Shown here in pieces: positions 40,024 through 49,018 of a stretch of DNA of 64,000 nucleotides (its first letter is position 1; every line of letters starts with the position of its first letter). Source of the stretch: Streptomyces sp. BK208 (GTDB lineage: Bacteria > Actinomycetota > Actinomycetes > Streptomycetales > Streptomycetaceae); assembly GCF_004364245.1 (NCBI RefSeq), contig NZ_SOAV01000008.1:186001-250000 (forward strand), given 5' to 3'. The notes beneath the pieces were generated by a model. The model was not told where the DNA came from and did not search any database. It saw only the letters and a program-made list of their open reading frames with translations. Both the position numbers and the translations under genes were made by a program.

Positions 40024-41384
40024 CGCCTCGCCCTTCCGCCGGCCGGGGTGGTGAGGGTGGTGCGCTCCTGGTCGGCCGTGCGCCACATCTCCTCGACCGC
40101 GACGCCCCGGGGGACGGCCACGGCGGTCCAGCCCGACTCGCGCAGCATGCGCAGCCGCTCCCCGCACTCGCCCGACGGGCCGGGCACGTCGGACGGTTCC
40201 CGGGACCACGTCTCGCTGTCCAGGACGAAGGCCAGGGCGCCGCCGCTGCGCTGCCGCATCTTCGCGGCGATCGTGGCCTGCTCCTCGTCCAGGTCCCCGA
40301 AGAACGCCACCAGCAGCCCCTCGTTCCCGCCGCGCAGCGTGTCGTACGCCGAGGACAGGCTCGTGCCGTCGGAGTGGTCGATCACGGCGAGGGTGTCCAG
40401 CATCAGGCCGGCCGCGTCGGCCGTGCCCTGGCTCGCACCCGCGAACCCGTCGGCGCCCTCGCCCGGCACCGAGTCGCCCGCGTCGGTGAGCAGCCGGACG
40501 GAGAAGCCCCGCTCCAGCATGTGCACCAGCACGGACGCCGCGCCCGACACCGCCCACTCGAAGGCCGAGTCGGGGCCCGCGCCCTCGAAGGCCACGACCC
40601 GGGTGTCCAGGAGCACCGTGCAGCGGGCCCGCTGCGGCTGCTCCTCGCGGCGCACCATCAACTCGCCGTAGCGAGCGGTGGAACGCCAGTGCACGCGGCG
40701 CAGGTCGTCGCCGTACCGGTACCCGCGCGGGATCACGTCGTCGTCGCCCGCCAGCGCGAGCGAGCGCTGCCGGCCCTCGCCGTACCCCTTCGCCTCGCCG
40801 CTCAGCCGCACCGGGGGCAGCGCCTCCACGCGCGGGACGACCGTCAGGGTGTCGTACGTCGAGAAGGAGCGGGTCAGCTCGCACAGGCCGAACGGGTCGG
40901 TCAGGCGCAGCTGCAACGGACCCAGCGGATAGCGGCCGCGCAGGTCCGAACGGACCCGGTAGGACACCTCGCGGCGGCCGCCCTGCTCCACCCGGTCGAG
41001 GACGAAGCGGGGGCGCGGGCCGAGCACGTAGGGCACCCGGTCCTGGAGCATCAGCAGACCGGTGGGCAGCCGGGAGACGTTGTCGACGCGCAGGTGGACC
41101 CGGGCCTCGCTGCCCGCCGGCACCCGCTCGGGGGAGAGCCGGCGACTGCCCGCGACCCGGTAGCGGGTGCGGTGCAGGACGGCCGCGCACACGAGGGGCA
41201 GCACGCCCAGGAGCAGCCCGACGCGCAGCAGATCACTCTGCCCGAGCACGTAGGCGCAGGCCGCGGCGGCGATGCCGGCCGCCAGGAAGGAGCGTCCGCG
41301 GGTGGTCAGACCGGCCAGCGCGGTCCGGACCCCGCCGCCCTCGCCCCGGCCTTCCGCGCCCCCGGCCGTCCCCCCGGCGTCCAT
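40020..41384 (-). CDS. DUF58 family protein
   Basis: A 454-residue protein with two N-terminal hydrophobic helices (residues 30-70), a beta-sandwich region (RVHLRVDNVSRLPTGLLMLQ), the DUF58 signature DDLRRVHWRSTARYGELMVR (about 235-254), and a von Willebrand A-like C-terminal part (CTVLLDTRVVAFE, ALAFVLDSETW). Such proteins work with MoxR ATPases, probably as scaffolds for metal-dependent assembly. ATG 41384 overlaps the moxR stop by one base (TGATG). Confidence 0.92.
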   Translation of the reverse strand: MDAGGTAGGAEGRGEGGGVRTALAGLTTRGRSFLAAGIAAAACAYVLGQSDLLRVGLLLGVLPLVCAAVLHRTRYRVAGSRRLSPERVPAGSEARVHLRVDNVSRLPTGLLMLQDRVPYVLGPRPRFVLDRVEQGGRREVSYRVRSDLRGRYPLGPLQLRLTDPFGLCELTRSFSTYDTLTVVPRVEALPPVRLSGEAKGYGEGRQRSLALAGDDDVIPRGYRYGDDLRRVHWRSTARYGELMVRREEQPQRARCTVLLDTRVVAFEGAGPDSAFEWAVSGAASVLVHMLERGFSVRLLTDAGDSVPGEGADGFAGASQGTADAAGLMLDTLAVIDHSDGTSLSSAYDTLRGGNEGLLVAFFGDLDEEQATIAAKMRQRSGGALAFVLDSETWSREPSDVPGPSGECGERLRMLRESGWTAVAVPRGVAVEEMWRTADQERTTLTTPAGGRARR

Positions 41385-42457
41385 CACAGCCTCCGCGGCG
41401 GTTGCTGACCGTACGGCGACGTGCCGCGGCCCATGCCGAGGCCCGTCTGCTGCTGCGGCTCCGCGGGCACCGGGGTGCGCTGCAGGATCTCCTGGACGAC
41501 CTGCTCGGCGGTGCGGCGGTTGAGCTGGGCCTGCGCGGTCGGCAGCAGCCGGTGGGCCAGGACGGCGACCGCGAGGGCCTGCACGTCGTCCGGCAGCGCG
41601 TAGTCCCGGCCGCTCAGGGCGGCGGACGCCTTCGCCGCGCGCAGCAGGTGCAGCGTGGCGCGCGGCGAGGCGCCGAGTCTGAGGTCCGGGTGGGCGCGGG
41701 TGGCGGCGACCAGGTCCACCGCGTACCGCCGGACCGGGTCCGCCACGTGGACGCCGCGGACCGCCTCGATCAGCTTCAGGATCTCGTGCGCGTGCGCCAC
41801 CGGCTGCAGATCGTCCAGCGGGCTGACCCCGCCGTGCACGTCGAGCATCTGCAACTCGGCGTCCGGACTCGGATAGCCGATGGACACCCGGGCCATGAAA
41901 CGGTCCCGCTGGGCCTCCGGCAGCGGATAGGTGCCCTCCATCTCGACCGGGTTCTGCGTCGCCACCACCATGAACGGGCTGGGCAGCTCGTAGGTCTGGC
42001 CGTCGATGGTGACCTGACGCTCCTCCATCGACTCCAGCAGCGCCGACTGGGTCTTCGGCGACGCGCGGTTGATCTCGTCGCCGATCACCACCTGCGCGAA
42101 GATCGCGCCGGGCTTGAACTCGAAGTCCCTGCGCTGCTGGTCCCAGATGGACACGCCGGTGATGTCCGAGGGCAGCAGGTCGGGCGTGAACTGGATCCGG
42201 CGCACGGAGCAGTCGATGGACCGGGCCAGCGCCTTGGCCAGCATCGTCTTGCCGACCCCCGGGACATCCTCGATCAGCAGGTGCCCCTCGGCCAGCAGCA
42301 CGGTCAGCGAGAGCCGGACGACCTCCGGCTTGCCCTCGATCACGCCCTCCACCGAGGCGCGGACCCGCTCGACCACAGCGGTCAGATCTTCCCCCACGCT
42401 CCCGTACGCTCGCGCGGCGGTGCCCCCACGGCTCGCCTGGTCGTCATAGGTCGTCAC
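41384..42457 (-). CDS. MoxR family AAA+ ATPase
   Basis: A 357-residue chaperone-like AAA+ protein. Walker A is DVPGVGKT (64-71), Walker B GDEINRAS (126-133), sensor 1 in VVATQNPVE and the sensor 2 region SPRATLHLLRAAKA. It leads the moxR-DUF58-transglutaminase operon and would remodel or activate its partners. The N terminus (about 1-25) and the Gln/Gly/Pro C terminus are flexible. GTG 42457 is the start; a 257-nt intergenic region lies before it. Confidence 0.94.
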   Translation of the reverse strand: MTTYDDQASRGGTAARAYGSVGEDLTAVVERVRASVEGVIEGKPEVVRLSLTVLLAEGHLLIEDVPGVGKTMLAKALARSIDCSVRRIQFTPDLLPSDITGVSIWDQQRRDFEFKPGAIFAQVVIGDEINRASPKTQSALLESMEERQVTIDGQTYELPSPFMVVATQNPVEMEGTYPLPEAQRDRFMARVSIGYPSPDAELQMLDVHGGVSPLDDLQPVAHAHEILKLIEAVRGVHVADPVRRYAVDLVAATRAHPDLRLGASPRATLHLLRAAKASAALSGRDYALPDDVQALAVAVLAHRLLPTAQAQLNRRTAEQVVQEILQRTPVPAEPQQQTGLGMGRGTSPYGQQPPRRL

Positions 42458-42714
42458 CCGGCCCTCCTCGGCCTTTCCCCGCGCTTCCCGGGAAGCGGGG
42501 GTACCCCAACTTGCCGGGCCGGTCCCGCTGCGCGGACCGGCCCACCCCGAATCACGGACGCCGCCCGGAAAAGGTTCCGCGCGACACCGCTTCCCGCATT
42601 CTTGCCGCCGTTACCGATTCGTGTCACTCGCCTGTGGACAACTGACCGCGATATGTCGGCCCTTACGGCCTTTGCGGCGCTTGCCCGGCGGGATCGACGG
42701 GGTGGGCCACCGGG

Positions 42715-43263
42715 TCAGGCGGGGTCGACCTCGCGCAGCAGACCCGTCTTGACGTCGTAGACGAAGCCGCGCACGTCGTCCGTGTGCGGCAGGAAGGGCG
42801 AGGTGCGCACCCGCTCGAGCGACTGGCGCACGTCCTGCTCCGCGTCCTGGAAGGACTCCACCGCCCAGGCCGGACGCTGGCCGACCTCACGCTCCAGGTC
42901 GTGCCGGAAGTCCTCGGTGAGGGTCTCCATGCCGCACGCCGTGTGGTGGACGAGCATCACGCTGCGCGTGCCCAGGGCGCGCTGGCTGATGGTGAGGGAG
43001 CGGATCACGTCGTCGGTGACCACCCCGCCCGCGTTGCGGATGACGTGGCAGTCGCCGTTGCGCAGGCCCAGCGCCGCGGTCACGTCCAGACGCGCGTCCA
43101 TGCAGGCCACCACGGCCGCCTGGAGCGCGGGGCGGCCCGCCAGTTCGGCGTCGGCGAACTCGGCGGCGTAACGGGTGTTCGCCTCGACGAACCGGCCGAT
43201 GGCGGACGAGCCGTCCTCTATGGGGGATTCGGAGCCTGCGGGTACCGATGCAGAAGTCGTCAT
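42715..43263 (-). CDS. Beta-class carbonic anhydrase
   Basis: Zinc enzyme converting CO2 and bicarbonate. It is 182 residues. Ligands are Cys54, Asp56 (with Arg58, CMDAR), His107 and Cys110 (HHTAC), the mycobacterial-type beta-CA arrangement. The start is uncertain: ATG 43263 (MTTSASVP) is taken, with ATG 43269 two codons upstream, both lacking strong ribosome binding sites. It is divergent from the dcw promoter at 43438 and convergent with nothing nearby. Confidence 0.9.
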   Translation of the reverse strand: MTTSASVPAGSESPIEDGSSAIGRFVEANTRYAAEFADAELAGRPALQAAVVACMDARLDVTAALGLRNGDCHVIRNAGGVVTDDVIRSLTISQRALGTRSVMLVHHTACGMETLTEDFRHDLEREVGQRPAWAVESFQDAEQDVRQSLERVRTSPFLPHTDDVRGFVYDVKTGLLREVDPA

Positions 43264-43437
43264 ATCCATGACGTTAACGGCCGTCCCTGCCGGTGGCCCG
43301 CTGTGAAGGGGGACAAAGAACATCATCGCGGCTTGTTGTGAGCCACTCCACAGGGCGGTGCGATGCCGCCGTACGAGTGAGAAGGCGTCCGGCACCGGTT
43401 TGCGGACGCCGGCGCCCGCGACGCGCAGGCCGGTTGA

Positions 43438-43465
43438 TTGACCGGGCGACACGGTGGACTAAAGT
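43438..43465 (+). promoter_or_regulatory. dcw cluster promoter
   Basis: TTGACC (43438-43443), a 16-nt spacer, then TAAAGT (43460-43465). Transcription should begin near 43472. A GACAC (possible WhiA-type core) lies inside the spacer at 43448-43452. Confidence 0.6.
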
Positions 43466-43483
43466 GACGCGAAGCGGGAGGCG

Positions 43484-43520
43484 AGGGTCTCCCTGCTGGA
43501 CTGGAATCCCCGGAGACCTG
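43484..43520 (+). ncRNA. Candidate mraW-type leader RNA
   Basis: GGTCTCC (43486-43492) pairs with GGAGACC (43512-43518) around a 19-nt loop rich in conserved-looking purines (CTGGACTGG). It starts about 15 nt after the expected transcription start, upstream of rsmH (mraW). An actinobacterial 'mraW' RNA motif at this position is described; that this is a member is inferred from position and general shape. Confidence 0.45.
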
Positions 43521-43690
43521 GGCGACGCCCCGCCAGATCTCCCCACGTGCGCGGCGCGTACGTACGGCTCGGCCTCCTCCCGCTCCCGGCCGGCCGACGC
43601 TTTTGGCGCCGGCAGGCCTCCCCTTCGGATGCGAGCGGGAGGGGACCCGGCAGTGCGTGTCGCCGTGCCGGACCTGAGAGGCCGCCCCAC

Positions 43691-44647
43691 TTGAGCCAGA
43701 GTCGACACGTCCCGGTGATGCTCCAGCGGTGTCTGGACCTGCTGGCGCCCGCTCTCCAGGAGCCGGGAGCCGTGGTCGTCGACTGCACGCTGGGACTCGG
43801 CGGCCACAGCGAGGCGCTCCTCGAACGCTTCCCCGAGGCCCGGCTCGTCGCCCTCGACCGGGACAAGGAGGCCCTGCGCCTGTCCGGGGAGCGGCTGGCC
43901 GCCTACGGCGAACGCGCCACCCTCGTGCACGCCGTCTACGACGAGCTGCCCGACGTGCTCGACCGGCTCGGCGTGCCCCGCGTCCAGGGCGTGCTGTTCG
44001 ACCTCGGCGTCTCCTCCATGCAGCTCGACGAGGCCGACCGCGGCTTCGCCTACGCCCAGGACGCCCCGCTCGACATGCGGATGGACCAGACGACCGGCAT
44101 GAGCGCCGCCGAGGTCCTCAACAGCTACCCGCCCGGCGAACTCGTCCGCATCCTGCGGGCGTACGGCGAGGAGAAGCAGGCCAAGCGGATCGTGTCGGCC
44201 GTCGTGCGCGAGCGCGAGAAGGAGCCCTTCACCAACAGCGCCCGCCTCGTGGAGCTGATCCGCGCGGCGCTGCCGCAGGCCGCCAAGCGCACCGGCGGCA
44301 ACCCGGCCAAGCGGACCTTCCAGGCCCTGCGCATCGAGGTCAACGGCGAACTGTCGGTGCTGGAACGGGCGATCCCGGCGGCCGTCGAGTCGATCGCCGT
44401 CGGCGGACGGATCGCCGTGCTGTCGTACCACTCACTGGAGGACCGGCTGGTGAAGCAGGTGTTCGCGGCCGGCGCCGCCAACACCGCGCCGCCCGGTCTG
44501 CCCGTCGTCCCCGAACGCTACGCGCCGCGGCTCAAGCTGCTCACGCGCGGTGCCGAACTTCCCACCGAGGAGGAGATCGCCGAGAACCGGCGGGCGGCAC
44601 CGGCACGGCTGCGCGGCGCCGAGCGCATCCGGGAGTCCCTCGGGTGA
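43691..44647 (+). CDS. rsmH: 16S rRNA (cytosine(1402)-N(4))-methyltransferase RsmH
   Basis: Methylates C1402 of 16S rRNA and heads the dcw cluster. It is 318 residues. SAM motif LGLGGHSEALLE (about residue 34), FDLGVSSMQLDEADRGF, and the C-terminal SYHSLEDRLVK and RIEVNGEL blocks are present. TTG 43691 is chosen as start (MSQSRHVPVML) since GAGAGG lies about 9 nt upstream and no other start is near. ftsL follows 75 nt later. Confidence 0.93.
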   Translation: MSQSRHVPVMLQRCLDLLAPALQEPGAVVVDCTLGLGGHSEALLERFPEARLVALDRDKEALRLSGERLAAYGERATLVHAVYDELPDVLDRLGVPRVQGVLFDLGVSSMQLDEADRGFAYAQDAPLDMRMDQTTGMSAAEVLNSYPPGELVRILRAYGEEKQAKRIVSAVVREREKEPFTNSARLVELIRAALPQAAKRTGGNPAKRTFQALRIEVNGELSVLERAIPAAVESIAVGGRIAVLSYHSLEDRLVKQVFAAGAANTAPPGLPVVPERYAPRLKLLTRGAELPTEEEIAENRRAAPARLRGAERIRESLG

Positions 44648-44722
44648 GGGGAGTCCCTCGGGCGGTGGAGCGAGCGAGGCAGACCCGGCAAGATCCGAAC
44701 GACGTCCCCTAGGGGAGGGCGA

Positions 44723-45271
44723 GTGAGCAGGAAACCCGAACTGAAGGGCAGGGCGGCCCGCCTCGCCCGGCTCCTGCCCTCGGGCGGCACCCGCGGCCAG
44801 GCGGCCCGGGCCCCGTTCGTCCTCCTGGTCGTCGTCCTCCTCGGCGGCGGGCTCATCGGGCTCCTGGTGCTGAACTCCGCCCTGAGCGAGGGCTCCTTCC
44901 AGCTGGACGACCTGAAGCAGCAGACCAAGGAGCTGACCGACGAGGAACAGGCGCTGCAGCGGGACATCGACGCCTACTCCGCCCCCCAGGCCCTCCAGCG
45001 CCGCGCCCGCGAGCTGGGCATGGTGCCCGGCGGCGACCCGGCCTTCCTCGACCCCGACGGCACCGTCAAGGGCTCGCCCAGCCCCGCGCCCGCCGCGGCC
45101 ACCCCGCTCGTGCTCGCCCCCGAGGCGCTGACCGCGACGTCCGGCGGCCCGGCCGCGGGCACCCCGGCCCCGTACGCCGAACCGTCCGGCCCGGCACCCG
45201 CGTCCTCCAGCACGGCCGCCACCCCCACCACAGCGGCGACGCCCACCCCGACCCCGACTCCCGGCAGGTGA
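44723..45271 (+). CDS. ftsL: Cell division protein FtsL
   Basis: Bitopic divisome protein of 182 residues. The cytoplasmic basic N terminus is followed by a transmembrane helix (FVLLVVVLLGGGLIGLLVL, about residues 32-50), a short coiled coil (LKQQTKELTDEEQALQRDI) and the block LQRRARELGMVPGG. The long Ala/Pro/Thr tail (TPTTAATPTPTPTPGR) is unusually extended. GTG 44723 has GGGGAGGG upstream. The stop overlaps the ftsI start (GTGA). Confidence 0.9.
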   Translation: MSRKPELKGRAARLARLLPSGGTRGQAARAPFVLLVVVLLGGGLIGLLVLNSALSEGSFQLDDLKQQTKELTDEEQALQRDIDAYSAPQALQRRARELGMVPGGDPAFLDPDGTVKGSPSPAPAAATPLVLAPEALTATSGGPAAGTPAPYAEPSGPAPASSSTAATPTTAATPTPTPTPGR

Positions 45272-47232
45272 CGGAAGTGTCCGACAGGGAACCGCCGCGC
45301 CGCCGTGTGCCCGGACCCGCCAGGCCCGTCCGCCCCGGTGGCGGGCGCCGCCCCGGGCCCGGCGCCCGGCCGGCCCGCAGGCCGGGCCCGTCCCGGCCGG
45401 CCCCCCGCGCCTTCCGGCTCGGCAGCCCGCGCCCCCGCCTGCGCATGATCGGCCTGGCGCTGACCCTGGTGCTGTCCGCCTTCGTCGTACGGCTCCTCCA
45501 GGTCCAGGCCGTGGACGCCGGCACGTACTCCGCGAAGGCCGAGCAGAACCGCTACGTCGTGCACACCCTGCCCGCCGAGCGCGGCGGGATCACCGACCGC
45601 AACGGCGTCGCCCTCGCGACCACCGTGGACTCCTACGACATCACCGCCGACCCCACGATGTTCACCCGCGAGCAGCTGAAGGTCGACGACGGTCCCGAGC
45701 AGGCGGCGGCGCTCCTCGCACCCATCCTCGGCCAGGACCAGGAGGAGCTGGCCGAGGTGCTCCGCCCGAAGAACAGGCAGCTGCGCTACGTCCGCCTCGC
45801 GCGCCGGCAGACGCCCCAGGTCTGGAACCAGATCAAGGACCTGAAGACCGCGCTCACCGCCAAGACGGAGACCGACACGGCCGCGGTCAACGTGCTCGCG
45901 GGTGTCTTCGCCGACCCCAGCAGCAAGCGCGTGTACCCGGGTGGCGACCTCGCCGCCGGGGTCCTCGGCTGGGTGGGCGCCGACGGCAAGGGCGGCGGCG
46001 GCCTGGAGCGGAAGCTGGACAAGACCCTGGCCGGCGAGGACGGCAAGATCCGCTACGCGCAGTCCGGCGGGCGCCAGGTGCCCACCGCCGGTTCCACCGA
46101 GACGCCCGCGGTGCCCGGCAGCGACGTCGAGCTCACCATCGACCGCGACATCCAGTGGGCCGCGCAGAACGCCATCAGCGAGCAGGTGGAGAAGTCCAAG
46201 GCGGACGGCGGCTACGTCATCGTCCAGGACACGACCACCGGCGAGATCCTCGCCATGGCCAACGCCCCCGGCTTCGAGCCCGGCGACCTCGCGCACGCCG
46301 ACCCGAGGGCGCTGGGCAACGCCGCCCTCCAGGACGCCTTCGAACCCGGCTCCACCGCCAAGGTGCTGTCGATGGCGGCCGTGCTGGAGGAGAACGCCGC
46401 CACTCCGGGCACCCACATCACCGTGCCCAACCGCCTCAAGCGCGGCGACCGGCTCTTCAAGGACGACATCGACCACCCGACCTGGTACCTCACGCTCAAC
46501 GGCGTGCTGGCCAAGTCCAGCAACATCGGCACCATCATGGCCACCGGCGAGCTGGGCAGGACCCAGGCGGAGGCCAACAAGGTGCTCTACTCCTACCTGC
46601 GCAAGTTCGGCCTCGGCGACTACAGCGGCCTCGGCTTCCCCGGTGAGACCAAGGGCATCCTGGCCCCGCCCGGCCAGTGGTCGACCTCGCAGCAGTACAC
46701 GATCCCTTTCGGCCAGGGCGTCTCCGTGAACGCGCTCCAGGCGGCCTCCATCTACTCGACCATCGCCAACGGCGGCGTACGCGTCGAACCCACGCTCGTC
46801 CGCGGGACCAAGGGCGCCGACGGACGCTTCACACCGGCTCCCGAGCCCGAGAAGAGGCGGGTGACCAGTGAGAAGACCGCGAAGACCCTCGCGCAGATGC
46901 TGGAGTCCGTCGTCGACGACGAGGAGGGCACCGGAACCAAGGCCCGCATCCCCGGCTACCGCGTGGCGGGCAAGACGGGCACGGCCAACCGGGTGGATCC
47001 GGCCACCGGCAAGTACCACGGCTACACCTCGTCGTTCGCCGGGTTCGCCCCGGCCGACAAGCCCCGCGTCACCGTCTACTGCGCCATCCAGAACGCCACC
47101 GAGGGCAGCTACTTCGGCGGGCAGATCTGCGGCCCCATCTACAAGCAGGTCATGGAGTTCGCCCTGAAGACCCTTCAGGTGCCCCCGACCGGCGCCGACC
47201 CCGCGAGGCTCCCGGTCGCCTTCAAGCCCTGA
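45268..47232 (+). CDS. ftsI: Peptidoglycan D,D-transpeptidase FtsI (PBP3-like)
   Basis: Septal class B penicillin-binding protein of 654 residues. A Pro/Arg-rich cytoplasmic part (1-58) is followed by one membrane helix (60-80), a dimerisation domain, and the transpeptidase domain with SxxK Ser362-Lys365, SxN Ser417-Ser418-Asn419 and KTG Lys569-Thr570-Gly571. All active-site motifs are intact. GTG 45268 overlaps ftsL by 4 nt. Confidence 0.95.
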   Translation: MTEVSDREPPRRRVPGPARPVRPGGGRRPGPGARPARRPGPSRPAPRAFRLGSPRPRLRMIGLALTLVLSAFVVRLLQVQAVDAGTYSAKAEQNRYVVHTLPAERGGITDRNGVALATTVDSYDITADPTMFTREQLKVDDGPEQAAALLAPILGQDQEELAEVLRPKNRQLRYVRLARRQTPQVWNQIKDLKTALTAKTETDTAAVNVLAGVFADPSSKRVYPGGDLAAGVLGWVGADGKGGGGLERKLDKTLAGEDGKIRYAQSGGRQVPTAGSTETPAVPGSDVELTIDRDIQWAAQNAISEQVEKSKADGGYVIVQDTTTGEILAMANAPGFEPGDLAHADPRALGNAALQDAFEPGSTAKVLSMAAVLEENAATPGTHITVPNRLKRGDRLFKDDIDHPTWYLTLNGVLAKSSNIGTIMATGELGRTQAEANKVLYSYLRKFGLGDYSGLGFPGETKGILAPPGQWSTSQQYTIPFGQGVSVNALQAASIYSTIANGGVRVEPTLVRGTKGADGRFTPAPEPEKRRVTSEKTAKTLAQMLESVVDDEEGTGTKARIPGYRVAGKTGTANRVDPATGKYHGYTSSFAGFAPADKPRVTVYCAIQNATEGSYFGGQICGPIYKQVMEFALKTLQVPPTGADPARLPVAFKP

Positions 47233-47313
47233 GTCACACCGCCCCCGCCCCCACAGACACCGAGCCCGTACCGAGCCAGCGCCGATTCAGTACCGAGCCA
47301 CCAGGAACCACCC

Positions 47314-48969
47314 GTGACAACGATCACCCCCGACCCCGGGAACCAGGACAGCCCCCGCACCTCGCTTCGCCGGGAGGCGGGTACTGCCGGTACGCTCACC
47401 GCCGTGCCACACCCCGATCAGTCCCAAACCACCCAGAAGGGCCACCCCGTGACATATCCGGGACCGCCCCGGCCGGTGCGGATCTCCGCCACCTCACTCG
47501 CGGAACTCGCCGATCAGCTGGGTACCACCGCGCCGGACCGCTCCGCCGAGGTCACGGGCATCACCCACGACTCGCGCGCCGTCCGCCCCGGTGACCTGTA
47601 CGCCGCCCTGCCCGGAGCGCGCCTGCACGGCGCCGACTTCGTCACCCAGGCCGCCGGCCTCGGCGCCGTGGCCGTGCTGACCGACCCGGCCGGCGCCGAG
47701 CGTGCCGCGGCGGCCGGCCTGCCGGCGCTCGTCGTCGACGACCCGCGCGCGCGGATGGGTGAACTGGCGGCCACGATCTACGGCCACCCCGGCCGCGACC
47801 TGCTCCAGATCGGCATCACCGGCACCTCGGGCAAGACCACCACCGCCTACCTCGTCGAGGGCGGCCTGCGCACGGCGAAGTCCACCGGGCTGATCGGCAC
47901 GGTCGAGATGCGCATCGGCGACGAGCGCATCAAGTCCGAGCGGACCACGCCCGAGGCCACCGACCTCCAGGCCCTGTTCGCGGTGATGCGCGAGCGCGGC
48001 ACCGAGGCGGTCGCCATGGAGGTCTCCAGCCACGCCCTGGTGCTCGGCCGGGTCGACGCCTGCGTCTTCGACATCGCCGTCTTCACCAACCTCAGCCCGG
48101 AGCACATGGAGTTCCACTCCGGCATGGAGGACTACTTCCAGGCCAAGGCGCAGCTCTTCACCCCGGAGCGCAGCAGGCTCGGCGTGGTCAACGTCGACGA
48201 CGAGTACGGGCGCCGCCTCGCGGCCGAGGCCACCGTCCCGGTCGTCACCTACTCCGCCGAGGGCCACCCGGACGCCGACTGGCGCGCCGACGCGGTCGAG
48301 GTCGGGCCGCTGGACTCCAGGTTCACCGTGCTCGGGCCGAAGGGCGAGCGGATCACCGCGAAGTCGCCGCTGGCGGGACCGTTCAACGTGGCGAACACCC
48401 TCGCCGCGATCGTCGCCCTGGCCGCCGCCGGACTCGACCCGCAGACCGCCGCCGACGGCGTCGCCGCCGTACCGGGCGTGCCGGGCCGTCTGGAGCGCGT
48501 GGACGAGGGCCAGCCCTACTTCGCGGTGGTCGACTACGCCCACAAGACCGACGCGGTCGAGTCGGTGCTGCGGGCCCTGCGCAAGGTCACCGAGGGCAGG
48601 CTGCACGCCGTCCTCGGCTGCGGCGGCGACCGGGACACCACCAAGCGGGAGCCGATGGGCGCCGCCGTGGCCCGGTTCGCCGACACCGCCGTCCTGACCT
48701 CCGACAACCCCCGCTCCGAGGACCCGCTCGCGATCCTCGCCACCATGCTCCAGGGCGCGGCCTCCGTGCCCGCCCACGAGCGCGGCGAGGTCCAGGTCTT
48801 CGAGGACCGGGCCGCCGCGATCGCCGCCGCCGTCGCCCGGGCCGAGCCCGGCGACACCGTGCTGGTGGCCGGCAAGGGCCACGAGCAGGGCCAGGACATC
48901 GCCGGGGTGGTCCGTCCCTTCGACGACCGCGAGGTGCTGCGCGAAGCCATCAAGAAAGCCCAGGGATGA
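47314..48969 (+). CDS. murE: UDP-N-acetylmuramoyl-L-alanyl-D-glutamate--diaminopimelate ligase MurE
   Basis: Adds diaminopimelate (LL-DAP in Streptomyces) to the UDP-MurNAc dipeptide. The chain has 551 residues from the first GTG. Mur ligase blocks GITGTSGKTTTAYLVEGG, EVSSHALVLGRVD, and the DAP-recognition SDNPRSED are visible. The start is ambiguous: GTG 47314 (weak AGGAA), GTG 47404, or GTG 47449 with GAAGGG about 8 nt upstream, which would give the core length. Confidence 0.93.
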   Translation: MTTITPDPGNQDSPRTSLRREAGTAGTLTAVPHPDQSQTTQKGHPVTYPGPPRPVRISATSLAELADQLGTTAPDRSAEVTGITHDSRAVRPGDLYAALPGARLHGADFVTQAAGLGAVAVLTDPAGAERAAAAGLPALVVDDPRARMGELAATIYGHPGRDLLQIGITGTSGKTTTAYLVEGGLRTAKSTGLIGTVEMRIGDERIKSERTTPEATDLQALFAVMRERGTEAVAMEVSSHALVLGRVDACVFDIAVFTNLSPEHMEFHSGMEDYFQAKAQLFTPERSRLGVVNVDDEYGRRLAAEATVPVVTYSAEGHPDADWRADAVEVGPLDSRFTVLGPKGERITAKSPLAGPFNVANTLAAIVALAAAGLDPQTAADGVAAVPGVPGRLERVDEGQPYFAVVDYAHKTDAVESVLRALRKVTEGRLHAVLGCGGDRDTTKREPMGAAVARFADTAVLTSDNPRSEDPLAILATMLQGAASVPAHERGEVQVFEDRAAAIAAAVARAEPGDTVLVAGKGHEQGQDIAGVVRPFDDREVLREAIKKAQG

Positions 48970-49018
48970 GATCCCGCATGATCCAGCCGATCCTGATCCT
49001 GATCCAGGGGACGAACTT

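Larger units (their letters stand above)
43264..43690. other. Divergent regulatory region and long 5' leader of the dcw cluster
   Basis: This 427-nt stretch holds the carbonic anhydrase promoter side, the dcw promoter at 43438-43465 and a leader of about 220 nt before the TTG start of rsmH. No mraZ is present. See the leader RNA entry for structure. No convincing ORF is seen. Confidence 0.65.
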
